DNA of 64,000 nucleotides from CAVWDI01 sp963793095 (GTDB taxonomy: Bacteria > Chloroflexota > Anaerolineae > Anaerolineales > UBA4823), in contig CAWBYY010000001.1 of NCBI GenBank assembly GCA_963793095.1, forward strand, positions 1 to 64,000. The letters are read 5' to 3'. This document shows, piece after piece, positions 36,714 to 45,556 of the stretch. How positions within the stretch are numbered: the stretch's first letter is position 1; each line of letters begins with the position of its first letter. Below the pieces are notes generated by a model. That model was given only the letters and a program-made list of their open reading frames with translations. It searched no databases and was not told the origin of the DNA. The position numbers and the translations under genes were made by a program.

Positions 36714-36772
36714 GAAGTAAGCCTCGACATAAACCACAAGGTCGCCCCGCCGGTTGATATCTGGAGGTTGAA
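36714..36772 (+). pseudogene. Second recombinase 3'-end remnant
   Basis: CCTCGACATAAACCACAAGG and CGGTTGATATCTGGAGG parallel the end of the integrase remnant at 34170-34219 (CTCGACAAGAGCCACAATCT, CGGTTGATAATTGGCGCC). In frame it reads LDINHKVAPPVDIWRLKK beside LDKSHNLASSVDNWRL. Only this tail is present. The two remnants have the same orientation and bracket the TPR gene. Confidence 0.55.
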
Positions 36773-36782
36773 GAAAATGAAA

Positions 36783-36819
36783 AAAAAGCTGCCTTGTTGT
36801 TAAGACAGCCTTTTTTTTT
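36783..36819 (-). terminator. Terminator, possibly bidirectional
   Basis: The arms AAAGCTG-CCTT and AAGACAGCCTTT (one mismatch and one bulge) enclose GTTGTT, with an A-run on one side and a T-run of nine on the other. It lies 15 bases downstream of the minus-strand gene ending at 36834. Confidence 0.75.
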
Positions 36820-36833
36820 AAAATCTATTATGA

Positions 36834-37640
36834 TTATTCAGACATCAAAAAATTAACTCTGCCTTCCTCAAAATAGATTTTATTGTCCGCCACCACCTCA
36901 GCCAGCCATTTCCGGGCGGCTTGCTGGTGACCGCTGAATTTTTCGAGGTTGGTCAAAAAATAGTCCGGCTGATCCTGGTGGCTGGCGATCAAATTTTGCA
37001 CTGATTTGTTGGAATGCAGAACCTGGACTTCCAGGGTCCCATCTGGATTCAGGGATGCCCGGTAGAGGACTTCGTCCCCACCGTATTCTTTCGGCGTGAT
37101 TTTGGTTTCCTCCTTCGCCGGCTGGTCTTCTTCTTTAACCCCGCCTTCAATTCCCGGCTCTTCGGGCTGTTCAACCGCCAGGTTCAGTTCAATAAACTGG
37201 TTAAAAACCTTAGCGATCTCATCAGCGGCGAGCTTAAAGCTGTTTCTGTCCGCTCCCATAATTGAGGATTCGTCGCCGTAGGTAAAACTCTGGAGGGTAT
37301 TGGCGGCGAGCGTTTCAAAATCCCGGACGACTTTTGGTTCCTTGAACCTTCTGGTCTTCCAAATGTCGGCGGATTCAAAAAAATCGGCGGCGGTAATGGT
37401 TTTTTGATCGGAGTCCTTCGTGTACAGGAAATTGTAAATTCTTCTGAAGTGGACCAGGTATGAATCTCTGATCGCCCTTTCCAGGGTGTGGTTACCCCCA
37501 TTCTGAGCAGCCAGGGCTGAGCCCAGGTCCTGCAGCAGGCTGAATTCCTGCTCGATCTTTTCCATTGAGATTTTCAGGTTCTTAAACGACCTTTTTTTGC
37601 CTTCGTCTGTCCGCCAGATCTTGCTGATTACGTCACTCAT
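36834..37640 (-). CDS. Conserved-looking cytoplasmic protein of unknown function
   Basis: A 268-residue soluble protein. The first 160 residues look alpha-helical (KISMEKIEQEFSLLQDLGSALAAQ, LAADEIAKVFNQFIELNLAVEQ); an acidic Glu/Lys-rich linker (about 165-185) leads to a short C-terminal domain (EVLYRASLNPDGTLEVQVLHSNKS). There is no signal peptide, membrane helix or catalytic motif I can name. The start has an AAAGGGAG ribosome site 10 bases upstream. Confidence 0.75.
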   Translation of the reverse strand: MSDVISKIWRTDEGKKRSFKNLKISMEKIEQEFSLLQDLGSALAAQNGGNHTLERAIRDSYLVHFRRIYNFLYTKDSDQKTITAADFFESADIWKTRRFKEPKVVRDFETLAANTLQSFTYGDESSIMGADRNSFKLAADEIAKVFNQFIELNLAVEQPEEPGIEGGVKEEDQPAKEETKITPKEYGGDEVLYRASLNPDGTLEVQVLHSNKSVQNLIASHQDQPDYFLTNLEKFSGHQQAARKWLAEVVADNKIYFEEGRVNFLMSE

Positions 37641-38046
37641 TTTGGTTTTCTCCCTTTGAAATTGGTCCTGGTTTGATTTCTTTAAATTAATTTATATCAC
37701 CCATGGTCCCATTTTTTACTATGTATTTGATTAATATATTGGCATAGAATAAACGTTCAGTCTATTTTATACTATTTCCGGTAGGCGGTTTGCTTGACAA
37801 AACCATTTGAGACGGATTTTTTCGCACAATTACTGTTCTCACAGATCTCTATTGATTTTGCGGTGGGGGTTTGTTATACTGGATTCACTAAAAGTGTGCA
37901 GTTTGTAAAACAAACGTCCCTGTTTGGCACATGATATTCTGCACAAAACCAACAAACGTGTTTTGTTGAGGCCGGCACCCGTGGGGGGCTGAAATTGTCT
38001 GAGCCCCGGGAACAGAATTTACCCAGGATTATAAATGGAGATGAAT
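37641..38046. other. Divergent intergenic region with structured leader
   Basis: It separates the unknown gene (minus) from the first protease gene (plus). The plus-strand promoter is at 37852-37880. The transcript leader of about 160 bases contains several potential stems: GTTTGT/ACAAAC, GTGCAG/CTGCAC and GGGGCT/AGCCCC. I could not match it to a riboswitch class known to me. Confidence 0.5.
37852..37880 (+). promoter_or_regulatory. Promoter of protease gene 1
   Basis: TTGATT (37852-37857) and TATACT (37875-37880) are spaced by 17 bases. The spacer contains TGGGGGT, also found in the spacer of the protease 2 promoter. Confidence 0.75.
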
Positions 38047-38865
38047 ATGAAAAAAATAGTTGCAATTCTAGTGTTTGTACTGGTTTTGACGCTGGGAGCG
38101 GCAGGCGCGGCTTATGCAGTAACCCACGGCGAACTGGACGGGGGAGGGCATCCCTATGTCGGGCTGGCGCTGTTCTATGACAGTGAAGGAAATTATATGT
38201 GGCGCTGTTCGGGAACCCTGCTGTCATCAGATTTGTTCCTGACCGCCGGTCACTGCACCTACGGCACCGCATCTGCCAGGGTGATGTTTGATTCCGACCT
38301 GGAACAGCTTGAATGGGTGAACGATGACCTGGGTTATGTAAGCTGCGACCCATATATCTGTTACGAAGGGTGGACAGAGGCGCATCCCGGTTATGATGAC
38401 TACTGGACCCAGTTTCCCAACACTTACGACCTGGGTTTGGTACACCTTGATGAACCGGTTTCGACGGGCGAATACGGCGCGGTTGCAGCCGTCGGCGCAC
38501 TTGACGACCTTAAGACAAAGCGCGGCCAGAAAGACCTGATCGTGCGCACGGTCGGTTTCGGCCTGCAGTCAGGCCAACCTACTTGGGAGAACGAGAAGAT
38601 CCGCTATACTTCCACATCCAAGATAATTGAATTGAACAGCGCCAATACCGGCGGATATGGAATACACACCTCCAACAACCCGAGCGAATCGCAGGGTAAG
38701 GGGGGCGCCTGCATGGGGGATTCCGGCGGCCCGATTTTCTACCCGGAAGACAGCAATATCGTCGTTGGAGTGGTCTCCTGGGGGAATAACTACAACTGCG
38801 TCGGGGCGGATTACGGCTACCGGTCCGATACCCAGATTGCGCACGATTTTATAATCGGGCAGTAA
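38047..38865 (+). CDS. Secreted trypsin-like serine protease 1
   Basis: A signal peptide (KKIVAILVFVLVLTLGAAGAAYA) precedes an S1-family domain: VTHGELDGGGHPYVGLALF, the His in LTAGHC, the Asp in YDLGLVHLDEP, and the Ser in MGDSGGPIFY followed by VVGVVSWG. Six or more cysteines suggest disulfide bonds. It has about 272 residues with no extra domain. ATG 38047 is preferred because GGAG lies 6 bases upstream. It is paralogous to the product of 39008-39886 and converges with it. Confidence 0.92.
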   Translation: MKKIVAILVFVLVLTLGAAGAAYAVTHGELDGGGHPYVGLALFYDSEGNYMWRCSGTLLSSDLFLTAGHCTYGTASARVMFDSDLEQLEWVNDDLGYVSCDPYICYEGWTEAHPGYDDYWTQFPNTYDLGLVHLDEPVSTGEYGAVAAVGALDDLKTKRGQKDLIVRTVGFGLQSGQPTWENEKIRYTSTSKIIELNSANTGGYGIHTSNNPSESQGKGGACMGDSGGPIFYPEDSNIVVGVVSWGNNYNCVGADYGYRSDTQIAHDFIIGQ

Positions 38866-38890
38866 ACCCGGTTTTCGATCCACAAGTCTC

Positions 38891-38920
38891 AAGAGCCGCC
38901 AACCAGGCGGCTCTTTTTTT
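38891..38920 (+). terminator. Rho-independent terminator of protease gene 1
   Basis: Perfect 10-base arms AAGAGCCGCC and GGCGGCTCTT with a 5-base loop, then five further T residues. Confidence 0.92.
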
Positions 38921-38950
38921 GGTATTCACAATATAAATTCTTGGAAAGAA

Positions 38951-38978
38951 GCAGGAACCGCTTGAGAGCGGCTCCTGC
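38951..38978 (-). terminator. Hairpin between the convergent protease genes
   Basis: GCAGGAACCGCT/AGCGGCTCCTGC forms a 12-base stem with one A-C mismatch. In the minus direction it is followed by TTCTTTCC, in the plus direction by ATTTTATATAT, so it may terminate transcription from either side. It lies 30 bases beyond the end of the protease 2 gene. Confidence 0.6.
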
Positions 38979-39007
38979 ATTTTATATATACCTGGAGTGT
39001 TTATATG

Positions 39008-39886
39008 CTACGGCAAGAAGCTGTTTACCCATTCCAGGACTTCGGGGATGTCAACCCGGGAGGAATAGCCGACGCCCGAGCAGTTGATATTGGTGACGTA
39101 GGAGTTGACCGCCAGGACGGTGTCTGTTCCGCCAAGCAGGTCAGGCCCGCCCGAATCGCCGAAGCAGGTGCCGCCCGTGCCGCCGCCGGGGTTCAGGCTG
39201 AGGCGCATAAATTCAGCCGAGTGTACAAAGTTTCCGGATACGAGCTCGCTCATTGCATAAAGGCGCTGCCTGAGCCCGGCCCAGCGGTAGTATGGGGGAG
39301 GTTGGGGCAAGAATTTCCCGGGTACCTGGGCCTGGTACTGCACGCCGTAACCGACCAAATCTACATCGGTCTTGTTGCTCAAAGTATCGACCAGCCCTGG
39401 ATCGGGCAGTTCAGCCATCTCACTCAATACGTAAGGAGCATCCAGAAGGACCACACCCACATCGCGATAGGCGAAGGCGGGAAGACCGTTGCCGCCGCCG
39501 TAAGGATTTTCAGCGCTGTCGTAATCCGGGTTTGTAACAGGCGTTCCGGCACGATCGCCTGTGCAGGGATAGCCCGTTTCGCCTGTGCAGGTAGGGTTGG
39601 TATCCGGATCCCAGGTGCCCCAGGCAACCGGTCCCTCATCGAACCAGATCCGGGCAGAATCGGCGCCGTCGGTGCAGTGCCCTGCCGTAAGGACCACATT
39701 TTCATCGATCAGGGCACCGCTGCACCTCCAGCCAGGAATAAACCCTTCGGGAGTGTCCTCGCCGAAAATAAGCAGTGCAACATACGGGTGCCTGCCGGCG
39801 TCCGGTTCGCCGTTGGTGATCGCATAGGCTGCCCCGGCGGTCACCAGCGCCAGCAGGACTACAAGTATTACCGCTGTTCTTTTCAT
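39008..39886 (-). CDS. Secreted trypsin-like serine protease 2
   Basis: A signal peptide (TAVILVVLLALVTAGAAYA) is followed by ITNGEPDAGRHPYVALLIF, the His in LTAGHC, the Asp in RDVGVVLLDAP and the Ser in CFGDSGGPDLL, a complete S1 triad. It has 292 residues. The overall plan and signal peptide match protease 1, and both begin the mature chain with an (I/V)TxGExDxGxHPYV motif, yet the rest is well diverged, so the duplication is not recent. Its own promoter lies at 39956-39984. Confidence 0.92.
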   Translation of the reverse strand: MKRTAVILVVLLALVTAGAAYAITNGEPDAGRHPYVALLIFGEDTPEGFIPGWRCSGALIDENVVLTAGHCTDGADSARIWFDEGPVAWGTWDPDTNPTCTGETGYPCTGDRAGTPVTNPDYDSAENPYGGGNGLPAFAYRDVGVVLLDAPYVLSEMAELPDPGLVDTLSNKTDVDLVGYGVQYQAQVPGKFLPQPPPYYRWAGLRQRLYAMSELVSGNFVHSAEFMRLSLNPGGGTGGTCFGDSGGPDLLGGTDTVLAVNSYVTNINCSGVGYSSRVDIPEVLEWVNSFLP

Positions 39887-39955
39887 TACGTACCTCCGTT
39901 CCTGCTAAAATTTTTGCCAGATCCTTGAGTTTGACAAATTTGACCTGACCCGGAT

Positions 39956-39984
39956 ACTATATACCCCCAACAGATCAAAGTCAA
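39956..39984 (-). promoter_or_regulatory. Promoter of protease gene 2
   Basis: On the minus strand TTGACT (39984-39979) and TATAGT (39961-39956) are separated by 17 bases, about 70 bases before the start codon. The spacer includes TTGGGGGT, like the protease 1 promoter. Confidence 0.75.
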
Positions 39985-40147
39985 TATAGATTTCCTTAAA
40001 TCCAATTAAAACTATATTTAATGAAATTAATAAATTGCAATTAAATTCTAATATGACTCTTCACTTTGTTTCCCTGACCGGTATGTTCCGCCAGAGTGAG
40101 GGGGTCTTTTTTGGACAGCTCTATGGTGTCCTTTTATTTTTTAATAA

Positions 40148-41944
40148 TTAAGGGAAGAACGGCCAGAAGATTGGCAGGAAGATCATCGAAACAATAAACA
40201 GGGCGACCGTGAGCAGGATGCCCACCCGGGTGTAATCGAAGAAGCGGTAACCGCCGGGACCGAAAACCAGCACGTTAGCCTTATGCCCGACCGGCGATAA
40301 AAAGCTGGTGGCGGCGCCGATAACCACCGCCATGGTGAATGTCAGGTGGTTGGCTCCCAGGCCAAAAGCCGAATCCAGGGCGATCGGGACCATCAGGACG
40401 ACCGCGGCGGCGTTGGACATCGGCTGGGTGATCAGGGCGGTGAGCAGGTAGATGCCCGCCAGCATGGCGAGCGGCCCGTATGCGCCGAGCGAGCTGAGCA
40501 GCAAATCCGCCAGGAAGCGGGCTGTGCCGGTGTTTTCCATCGCCATCCCGAGCGAGAGCATGCCGCCGACCAGGAAAACAGTCCGCCAGTCGATGCTGTT
40601 GTAGGCTTCATCCATGCTCAGGCAGCCGGTTATGACCATGGTGACCGAGCCAATTACCATTGCAGTGGCGATACCCAGATCGCTGAACATCGCCAGCCCG
40701 ATCACCAGCAGCATTATCCCGGCAGCAACCGGAGCGCGCGAGCGGCGGAGCTCTTCAACCTCCAGGGGTTCCAGGACCAGAAATTCGTTGCCGTCTTTGA
40801 GCGTGCGCGCCCGGCCTGGAGCGCCCTGCAGCAGGAGCGCATCCCCAAACCGCAACCTGATATCGCGCAGCTGCTCGGTGATCACCTGGCCCTGGCGCCA
40901 GACCGCAATGGTTGTAAAGCCAAAGCGGTCGCGGAAGTTGATGTCCTTCAAAGTGCGCCCCACCACGGTTGAGCGCGGGGCGGGTGTCGCCTCAAATATA
41001 TAAGATTGTTCCGTATCCAGGTCAGCCAGGTTCACCTCCTGGTCTACCTGCAGGACCAGCTTCAACACTTCGCCAGAGGCGATCAGGTTCTGGGCTGACC
41101 CTTCCAGGATCAGGTTGTCATTCTCGAGGATGCGGACATCCCGGTGGAGCCCGACCAGGGGTTTCCCAGCCCTGATAATGGAAAGTACATTCAGACCATA
41201 ATCGGCACCCAGCCTGGATTCATACAGGTTCCGGCCCACCAGGGGGCTCTCAGCGGTCACCATCACCTGGCTGATGTATTCCTTTAAACGCCTGGATATA
41301 GCCGGGTCGGAGGCGGTTTCCCTGACAGGAAGCAGGTGGCGCCCTATAAGCACCATGTAAACAATCCCTGTAGCCAGTACGATTGCGCCCATAGGCGTAA
41401 TTTCGAAAAAGTCAAAAGCAGGCAGCCCACGCCCGACAAGGATGCCCTGGGCGAGGATATTTGCGGGAGTGCCAATCAGGGTCATTTTCCCGCCCAGAAG
41501 GGATGAGAATGCAAGCGGTATCAGCAGTTTTGAGACCGGGATGCCGGTCTTGCGGGAGATCCCGATGACAGCCGGCATCAATACCGCCACAGCGCCCACG
41601 TTGTTCATAAAGGCCGACATCCCGCCGCAGACCAGCATGATGACCACTATCAGCCGGGCTTCGCTGGCCCCGGATACCTGCAGGATTAAAGAACCAATCT
41701 TATCAGCGACGCCGGTTTTGAATAGACCTCCCGATACGATGTACACAGCCCAGATAGTGATAACAGCCGGGTTGGCAAACCCCAGAAATACTTCCTCCCC
41801 GCTGACAAGCCCGGTGACCGAGACCGCAATCAGCACCAGCAGGGCGACCAGGTCTACCCGCAGTTTCTCGGTCGCGAACAGAACCAGGGCTGCCAGGATG
41901 ATGGCCAGGGTGAGGGCAATTTCTGGTGTGAACGGCTGAGTCAT
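40148..41944 (-). CDS. SLC13/DASS-type anion transporter with two RCK_C domains (1)
   Basis: A 598-residue permease with N-terminal and C-terminal membrane halves (FANPAVITIWAVYIVSGGLFKTG, MSAFMNNVGAVAVLMPAVIGIS, KLLIPLAFSSLLGGKMTLIGTPANIL; later PMSNAAAVVLMVPIALDSAFGLG and SFLSPVGHKANVLVFGPGGYRF). About 200 central residues form two RCK_C/TrkA_C-like modules (VTAESPLVGRNLYESRLGADYGLNVLSII; GRTLKDINFRDRFGFTTIAVWRQGQ). Such transporters move sulfate or dicarboxylates with sodium; the RCK_C parts probably regulate transport. It lies 85 bases from the related gene at 42030-44377. Confidence 0.88.
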   Translation of the reverse strand: MTQPFTPEIALTLAIILAALVLFATEKLRVDLVALLVLIAVSVTGLVSGEEVFLGFANPAVITIWAVYIVSGGLFKTGVADKIGSLILQVSGASEARLIVVIMLVCGGMSAFMNNVGAVAVLMPAVIGISRKTGIPVSKLLIPLAFSSLLGGKMTLIGTPANILAQGILVGRGLPAFDFFEITPMGAIVLATGIVYMVLIGRHLLPVRETASDPAISRRLKEYISQVMVTAESPLVGRNLYESRLGADYGLNVLSIIRAGKPLVGLHRDVRILENDNLILEGSAQNLIASGEVLKLVLQVDQEVNLADLDTEQSYIFEATPAPRSTVVGRTLKDINFRDRFGFTTIAVWRQGQVITEQLRDIRLRFGDALLLQGAPGRARTLKDGNEFLVLEPLEVEELRRSRAPVAAGIMLLVIGLAMFSDLGIATAMVIGSVTMVITGCLSMDEAYNSIDWRTVFLVGGMLSLGMAMENTGTARFLADLLLSSLGAYGPLAMLAGIYLLTALITQPMSNAAAVVLMVPIALDSAFGLGANHLTFTMAVVIGAATSFLSPVGHKANVLVFGPGGYRFFDYTRVGILLTVALFIVSMIFLPIFWPFFP

Positions 41945-42029
41945 ATTGGTATGTTTTTGAAAATTGATTTGTTTTCGGCTTTCTGCCGGTCCTTTCAGTT
42001 TTATAGCCGGGCTGTCCGGAGAATTATAA

Positions 42030-44377
42030 TCAAGTGAAAGGGTAAATCAATGGAAGAATTAACAGGGTGACCAGCATCACGAGCAGGACCAGGGGCAGTC
42101 CGATTTTCAGGAAATCGTTAAACTTATAGCCGCCCGGGCCCATTACCAGCAGGTTTGCCGGGTGGCCGACCGGTGTGAGGAAAGCCGCCGAAGCGCCAAC
42201 CGCGGCCGCCATTAAGAACGGGTAGGGCGAATATCCCAGGTTGAGGGCTGTGTTGTAGGCGATCGGGGCCATGAGAACCGCAACAGCGGGGTTGGGGATG
42301 ATCTGGGCTGCGACAACCGTGAACAGAAATAGCCCTGCGGTAACCACCAGAGGACCGTATTCCCCAAGCAGTTCGACCATAGCACCCGCCAGCAGCTCCG
42401 CTGCCCCGCTCTGCTCGAGGGCGATACCCAGCGGGATCAACCCGGCGATCAGGAATACCGCTTTCCACTCGATCGAACGGTATGCTTCTTCCATTGTCAG
42501 CACGCCCAGCAGGATCATCAGTACAATCCCGAGCACTGCGCTGATGGCAATCGGCAGCACCCCAGCAACCACAAGCCCCAGAACCACTGCCATACACAGC
42601 ACAGCTCTGATTGTTTTTCCAGCCGGGGGGATTGTGTAAGCCGCTTCGCTGAGCACAATAAAATCCTGCTCGCTTCCGATCAATTTAAATTTTTGGCGCG
42701 GCCCATGCAGAAGCAGCGCGTCGCCGTAGCGCAGTTTCATATCCCGCAGGTTGGTTAAGTACTGGCGCCCCTCCCGCCAGATCGCCGAGACGGTCACCCC
42801 AAATTTTTCACGGAAATTCGCTTCGCGCAGGTTTTTCCCGACCAGGGAAGTGTGCGGGGAAAGGATAACCTCCACAAAACCAACCTCTTCATTTTCCAGG
42901 TCTGAGATCTGGTATCTTTCCATATCGTTAATATTGATATCCTGAAAACCTAAAAGGGTTTTTATATCGCTGGGGTTGGCTGCAACCACAAGAGTATCAC
43001 CGGCATCCAGGACGTGATCTGGTTCGGGTATAAAAAAGTTGCCCTCCCCGCGCTGAACCCCCAGCACAGTCAGTCCAAATGCATCGCCAAGGTGGGATCC
43101 CTTCAGCTCCATCCCGGCCAGATGGGATCCTTCCGGGATTCGGACAGCGAGCAGCCTTTCGCTAAGCCGGTAAGGGTCCGCCAGCCCGGCGTCCTTCAAT
43201 TCAACCCTGGCTTCCTTCTCGATCCGCCGAAAACGCTCTTTTGTGCCCTGTAGGAGCACCTTATCGCCGGATTTCAACTGGATCCGGTGCAGGTTTGTAC
43301 GCCGGATGACTCCCTGTTTATCGACAGCCAGCACGTTGACACCATACTTCTTGCGGAAGTCCACCTGTTCGACGGTTTGCATCGGAAAACTGGTCGCCGT
43401 AGATTATTTCCAGTTCAGCCAGGCTGATCTCATCGGACAGGATCCTTTGAATTGGGATATCCTGCTCTTCCACGATAAAGAGTTCCTGACCGCCGATTTT
43501 GATAATCTCTTCGCGGTTTCCGCTGACAATCAGCTGGTCGTTTACCCCCAGAATCTCATTGGAACCGGGGGCGAGAATTGTTGTGCCATTTCTGTTGATT
43601 GCGATCACATTAACCCCCAGCACCGCGCTCAAGACGGCTTTCGCCCAGTTTCTTGCCCACCAGCGGGGAAGTAGCCCGGACATCGATAATAAAAATCTGA
43701 TCATCCAGGGAGAAAAGGTCGCCTGATTTAATCTCCTGGGTTTTCCGGCTGATTTTCCGGATTGAGCGGGATGGCAGCATTTTGATCCCGAACAGGATAA
43801 AAAAAAGGATGCCGGCAATAAGCAGGGGTAAACCGACCGGGGTGTAGTCGAACAGCTTGAATGGCTCCAGGCCAAATTCATAGGTGGCTTCGCTGATCAG
43901 AATATTGGAAGGAGTCCCGATCATGGTGGTCAGTCCGCCTAACAGGCAGGCGAATGCCAGCGGTATCAGCAGTTTTGAAGCCGGGATATCTGTCCGGTGG
44001 GCCATGTCGATCACAACCGGGATCATGAAGGCGACAACCGCGATGTTATTCATGAACCCGGACAGCAGCCCGGCAGTAAGCATGATCAGGACGATTAAAC
44101 GGACCTGGCTGTCTCCGGCGTACTGCAGCACCCTGGAGCCTAACCACTGAGCCACCCCCGATTTTGCCAGCCCGGCGCTCAAAATCAGCATTGCCCAGAC
44201 AGTAATCACGGACATATTGCTGAAACCCGATAAAGCTTCAGAAGGCGTAACCAGTCCGGTAGCTGTCAGGGCGACCACAACCAGCAGGGCGACGATGTCC
44301 ATCCGGACCCAGCCGGTAACAAAAAGCAGAACAGCTCCGGCAAGGATGGACAGAACCACAGCGATGTCGTAATTCAT
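42030..44377 (-). CDS. SLC13/DASS-type anion transporter with RCK_C domains (2; two frameshifts)
   Basis: Paralogue of the preceding gene but longer. The N-terminal membrane half (FSNMSVITVWAMLILSAGLAKSG, FMNNIAVVAFMIPVVI, LIPLAFACLLGGLTTMIGTPSNIL) ends after ATSPLVGKKLGES, where the frame shifts (about 43640). The middle frame gives GVNVIAINRNGTTILAPGSN and ends in YGDQFSD, with a second shift near 43385. The rest carries further RCK_C modules and the C-terminal half (AFLTPVGHPANLLVMGPGGYKF). Joined length is about 780 residues with probably four RCK_C modules. Intact apart from the two one-base shifts. Confidence 0.83.
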
Positions 44378-44812
44378 TGACCCAGTTTATTTAATGCGAA
44401 TTTATTTTTATTCCTTTTTTAGCCGCCAGAATCGCGGTTAGTCTGATGTCCCCGGGGACCATACTGCGCTGGTGTACAGGTTATCCCGGGGATACCCTGG
44501 CGATTCACCCTTTTATTTCCGAATTGCTGTTTTTCTATTTTTATTCTACCGCATTTACAACTGTAAAAACTCGCTAAATATGTTAATCATTATGGGGAGG
44601 CGCTTGCCCTTTCAGTTTAATCTCGTCCGGGATTTCTCCAACCGGCCTGCAAAGAAACCAAGCCTCCGTCGAAATGACGGGTGGGGTATGTGTCATCCCG
44701 AATGAAGATTCCAAAGAAGGGCCGCTTTTGCCAGGATTAAGAGTGCAAATAAAACCAATCTTAAACTTGCCAGAACTGAGCCGGACCAGCCAGGTATTTT
44801 GTTGTTTGATTT
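44378..44812. other. Intergenic region with repeat-like segment
   Basis: About 435 bases between the LysW-like cluster and the SLC13 gene. Around 44660-44705 the phrases GTCGAAATGACGGGTGGGG and TGTCATCCCGAATGAAG resemble dispersed intergenic repeats seen in many environmental genomes. The open frame on the minus strand here has no ribosome site and I do not consider it a gene. Confidence 0.45.
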
Positions 44813-45043
44813 CTAAGGGGATTTGAAAATCCTTTTGCCCGAATCGCCCGCCATCCAATCCTGTCCTTCCAGATCCTCGGTTTCCATCGAAAACACAGAA
44901 TCGAGGGTGATAGGTTTCAGGCTGACTACTTCCAGAGTTTCTTCACATTCGGGGCACAGAACCTGGTGGCCGATTTTCAGCCAGCTGTCTAAATGAAAGG
45001 ATTCGCCGCAAACAGGACAATCGACTCTTTTTTTGGATTTCAT
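44813..45043 (-). CDS. LysW-like zinc-ribbon small protein (E)
   Basis: A 76-residue protein with the LysW/amino-group-carrier pattern: CPVCGESFHLDSWLKIGHQV, CPECEETLEVVSLKPITLD. Four cysteines would bind one zinc. LysW carriers end in EDWGE, to whose terminal Glu amino acids are attached; here an acidic stretch with GQDW is present but the chain continues to KRIFKSP. It is the last gene of the minus-strand cluster, 27 bases after greA-like. Confidence 0.75.
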   Translation of the reverse strand: MKSKKRVDCPVCGESFHLDSWLKIGHQVLCPECEETLEVVSLKPITLDSVFSMETEDLEGQDWMAGDSGKRIFKSP

Positions 45044-45070
45044 TTTTAAAACACCTGAACTAAAAATTAG

Positions 45071-45556
45071 CTACGCAACGCTTAATATTTTATACTTAAT
45101 CTTTCCATCCGGGGCATTCACTTCAACAACATCTCCAACCTGATGCTTCAGCAAGGCTTTCCCGAGCGGTAACTCGTCGGATATCAAACCGCTTCGAGAG
45201 TCCGCTTCGGCGGTGCCCACGATGGTGTATGTCTCAGATGGGTATGTATCCTCCTGAATGGTGACGGTGCTGCCAATACGGACCTTGCCAAGATCATTAC
45301 CCGGTTGGATAATTTCGACCCTGCTGAGCAGTATTTCAAGCTCACTGATGCGGCCTTCGACCAGCGCCTGTTCATTTTTTATTAGCAGATATTCATCATT
45401 TTCCGCCAGATCATTATCGTCAACTGCTTCGCGCAGGTTTGAGGCTATCTCCTGCCTGCGCACATTGCGAAGATAATCAAGCTCATCTTTCAGTTTGTTA
45501 TACCCCCTCTCTGTGAGGAATGTAACTTTTACATGATTATTTATTTCCTGGATCAT
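45071..45556 (-). CDS. greA: GreA-family transcription elongation factor
   Basis: About 161 residues. The N-terminal coiled coil (FLTERGYNKLKDELDYLRNVRRQEIASNLREA) has the tip acidic residues kept as NDLAENDEY (GreA usually GDLSENAEY). The C-terminal FKBP-like domain is VRIGSTVTIQEDT, YTIVGTAEAD...LISDELPLGKALLKHQVGDVVEVNAPDGKIKYKIL. GreA restarts stalled RNA polymerase by stimulating transcript cleavage. The 5' end overlaps the LysW-like gene D by 20 bases in another frame; a GTG at 45562 is an alternative start. Its location within the LysW-like cluster is unusual. Confidence 0.87.
   Translation of the reverse strand: MIQEINNHVKVTFLTERGYNKLKDELDYLRNVRRQEIASNLREAVDDNDLAENDEYLLIKNEQALVEGRISELEILLSRVEIIQPGNDLGKVRIGSTVTIQEDTYPSETYTIVGTAEADSRSGLISDELPLGKALLKHQVGDVVEVNAPDGKIKYKILSVA

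Noticed and set aside
37881..38046. Known riboswitch before protease gene 1
   Set aside because: I compared the leader with remembered FMN, TPP, cobalamin, SAM, THF and cyclic-di-GMP patterns and saw no match.
39005..39928. 307-codon plus-strand open frame over protease 2
   Set aside because: The minus strand encodes a complete S1 protease with signal peptide and promoter; the plus frame has no recognisable sequence.
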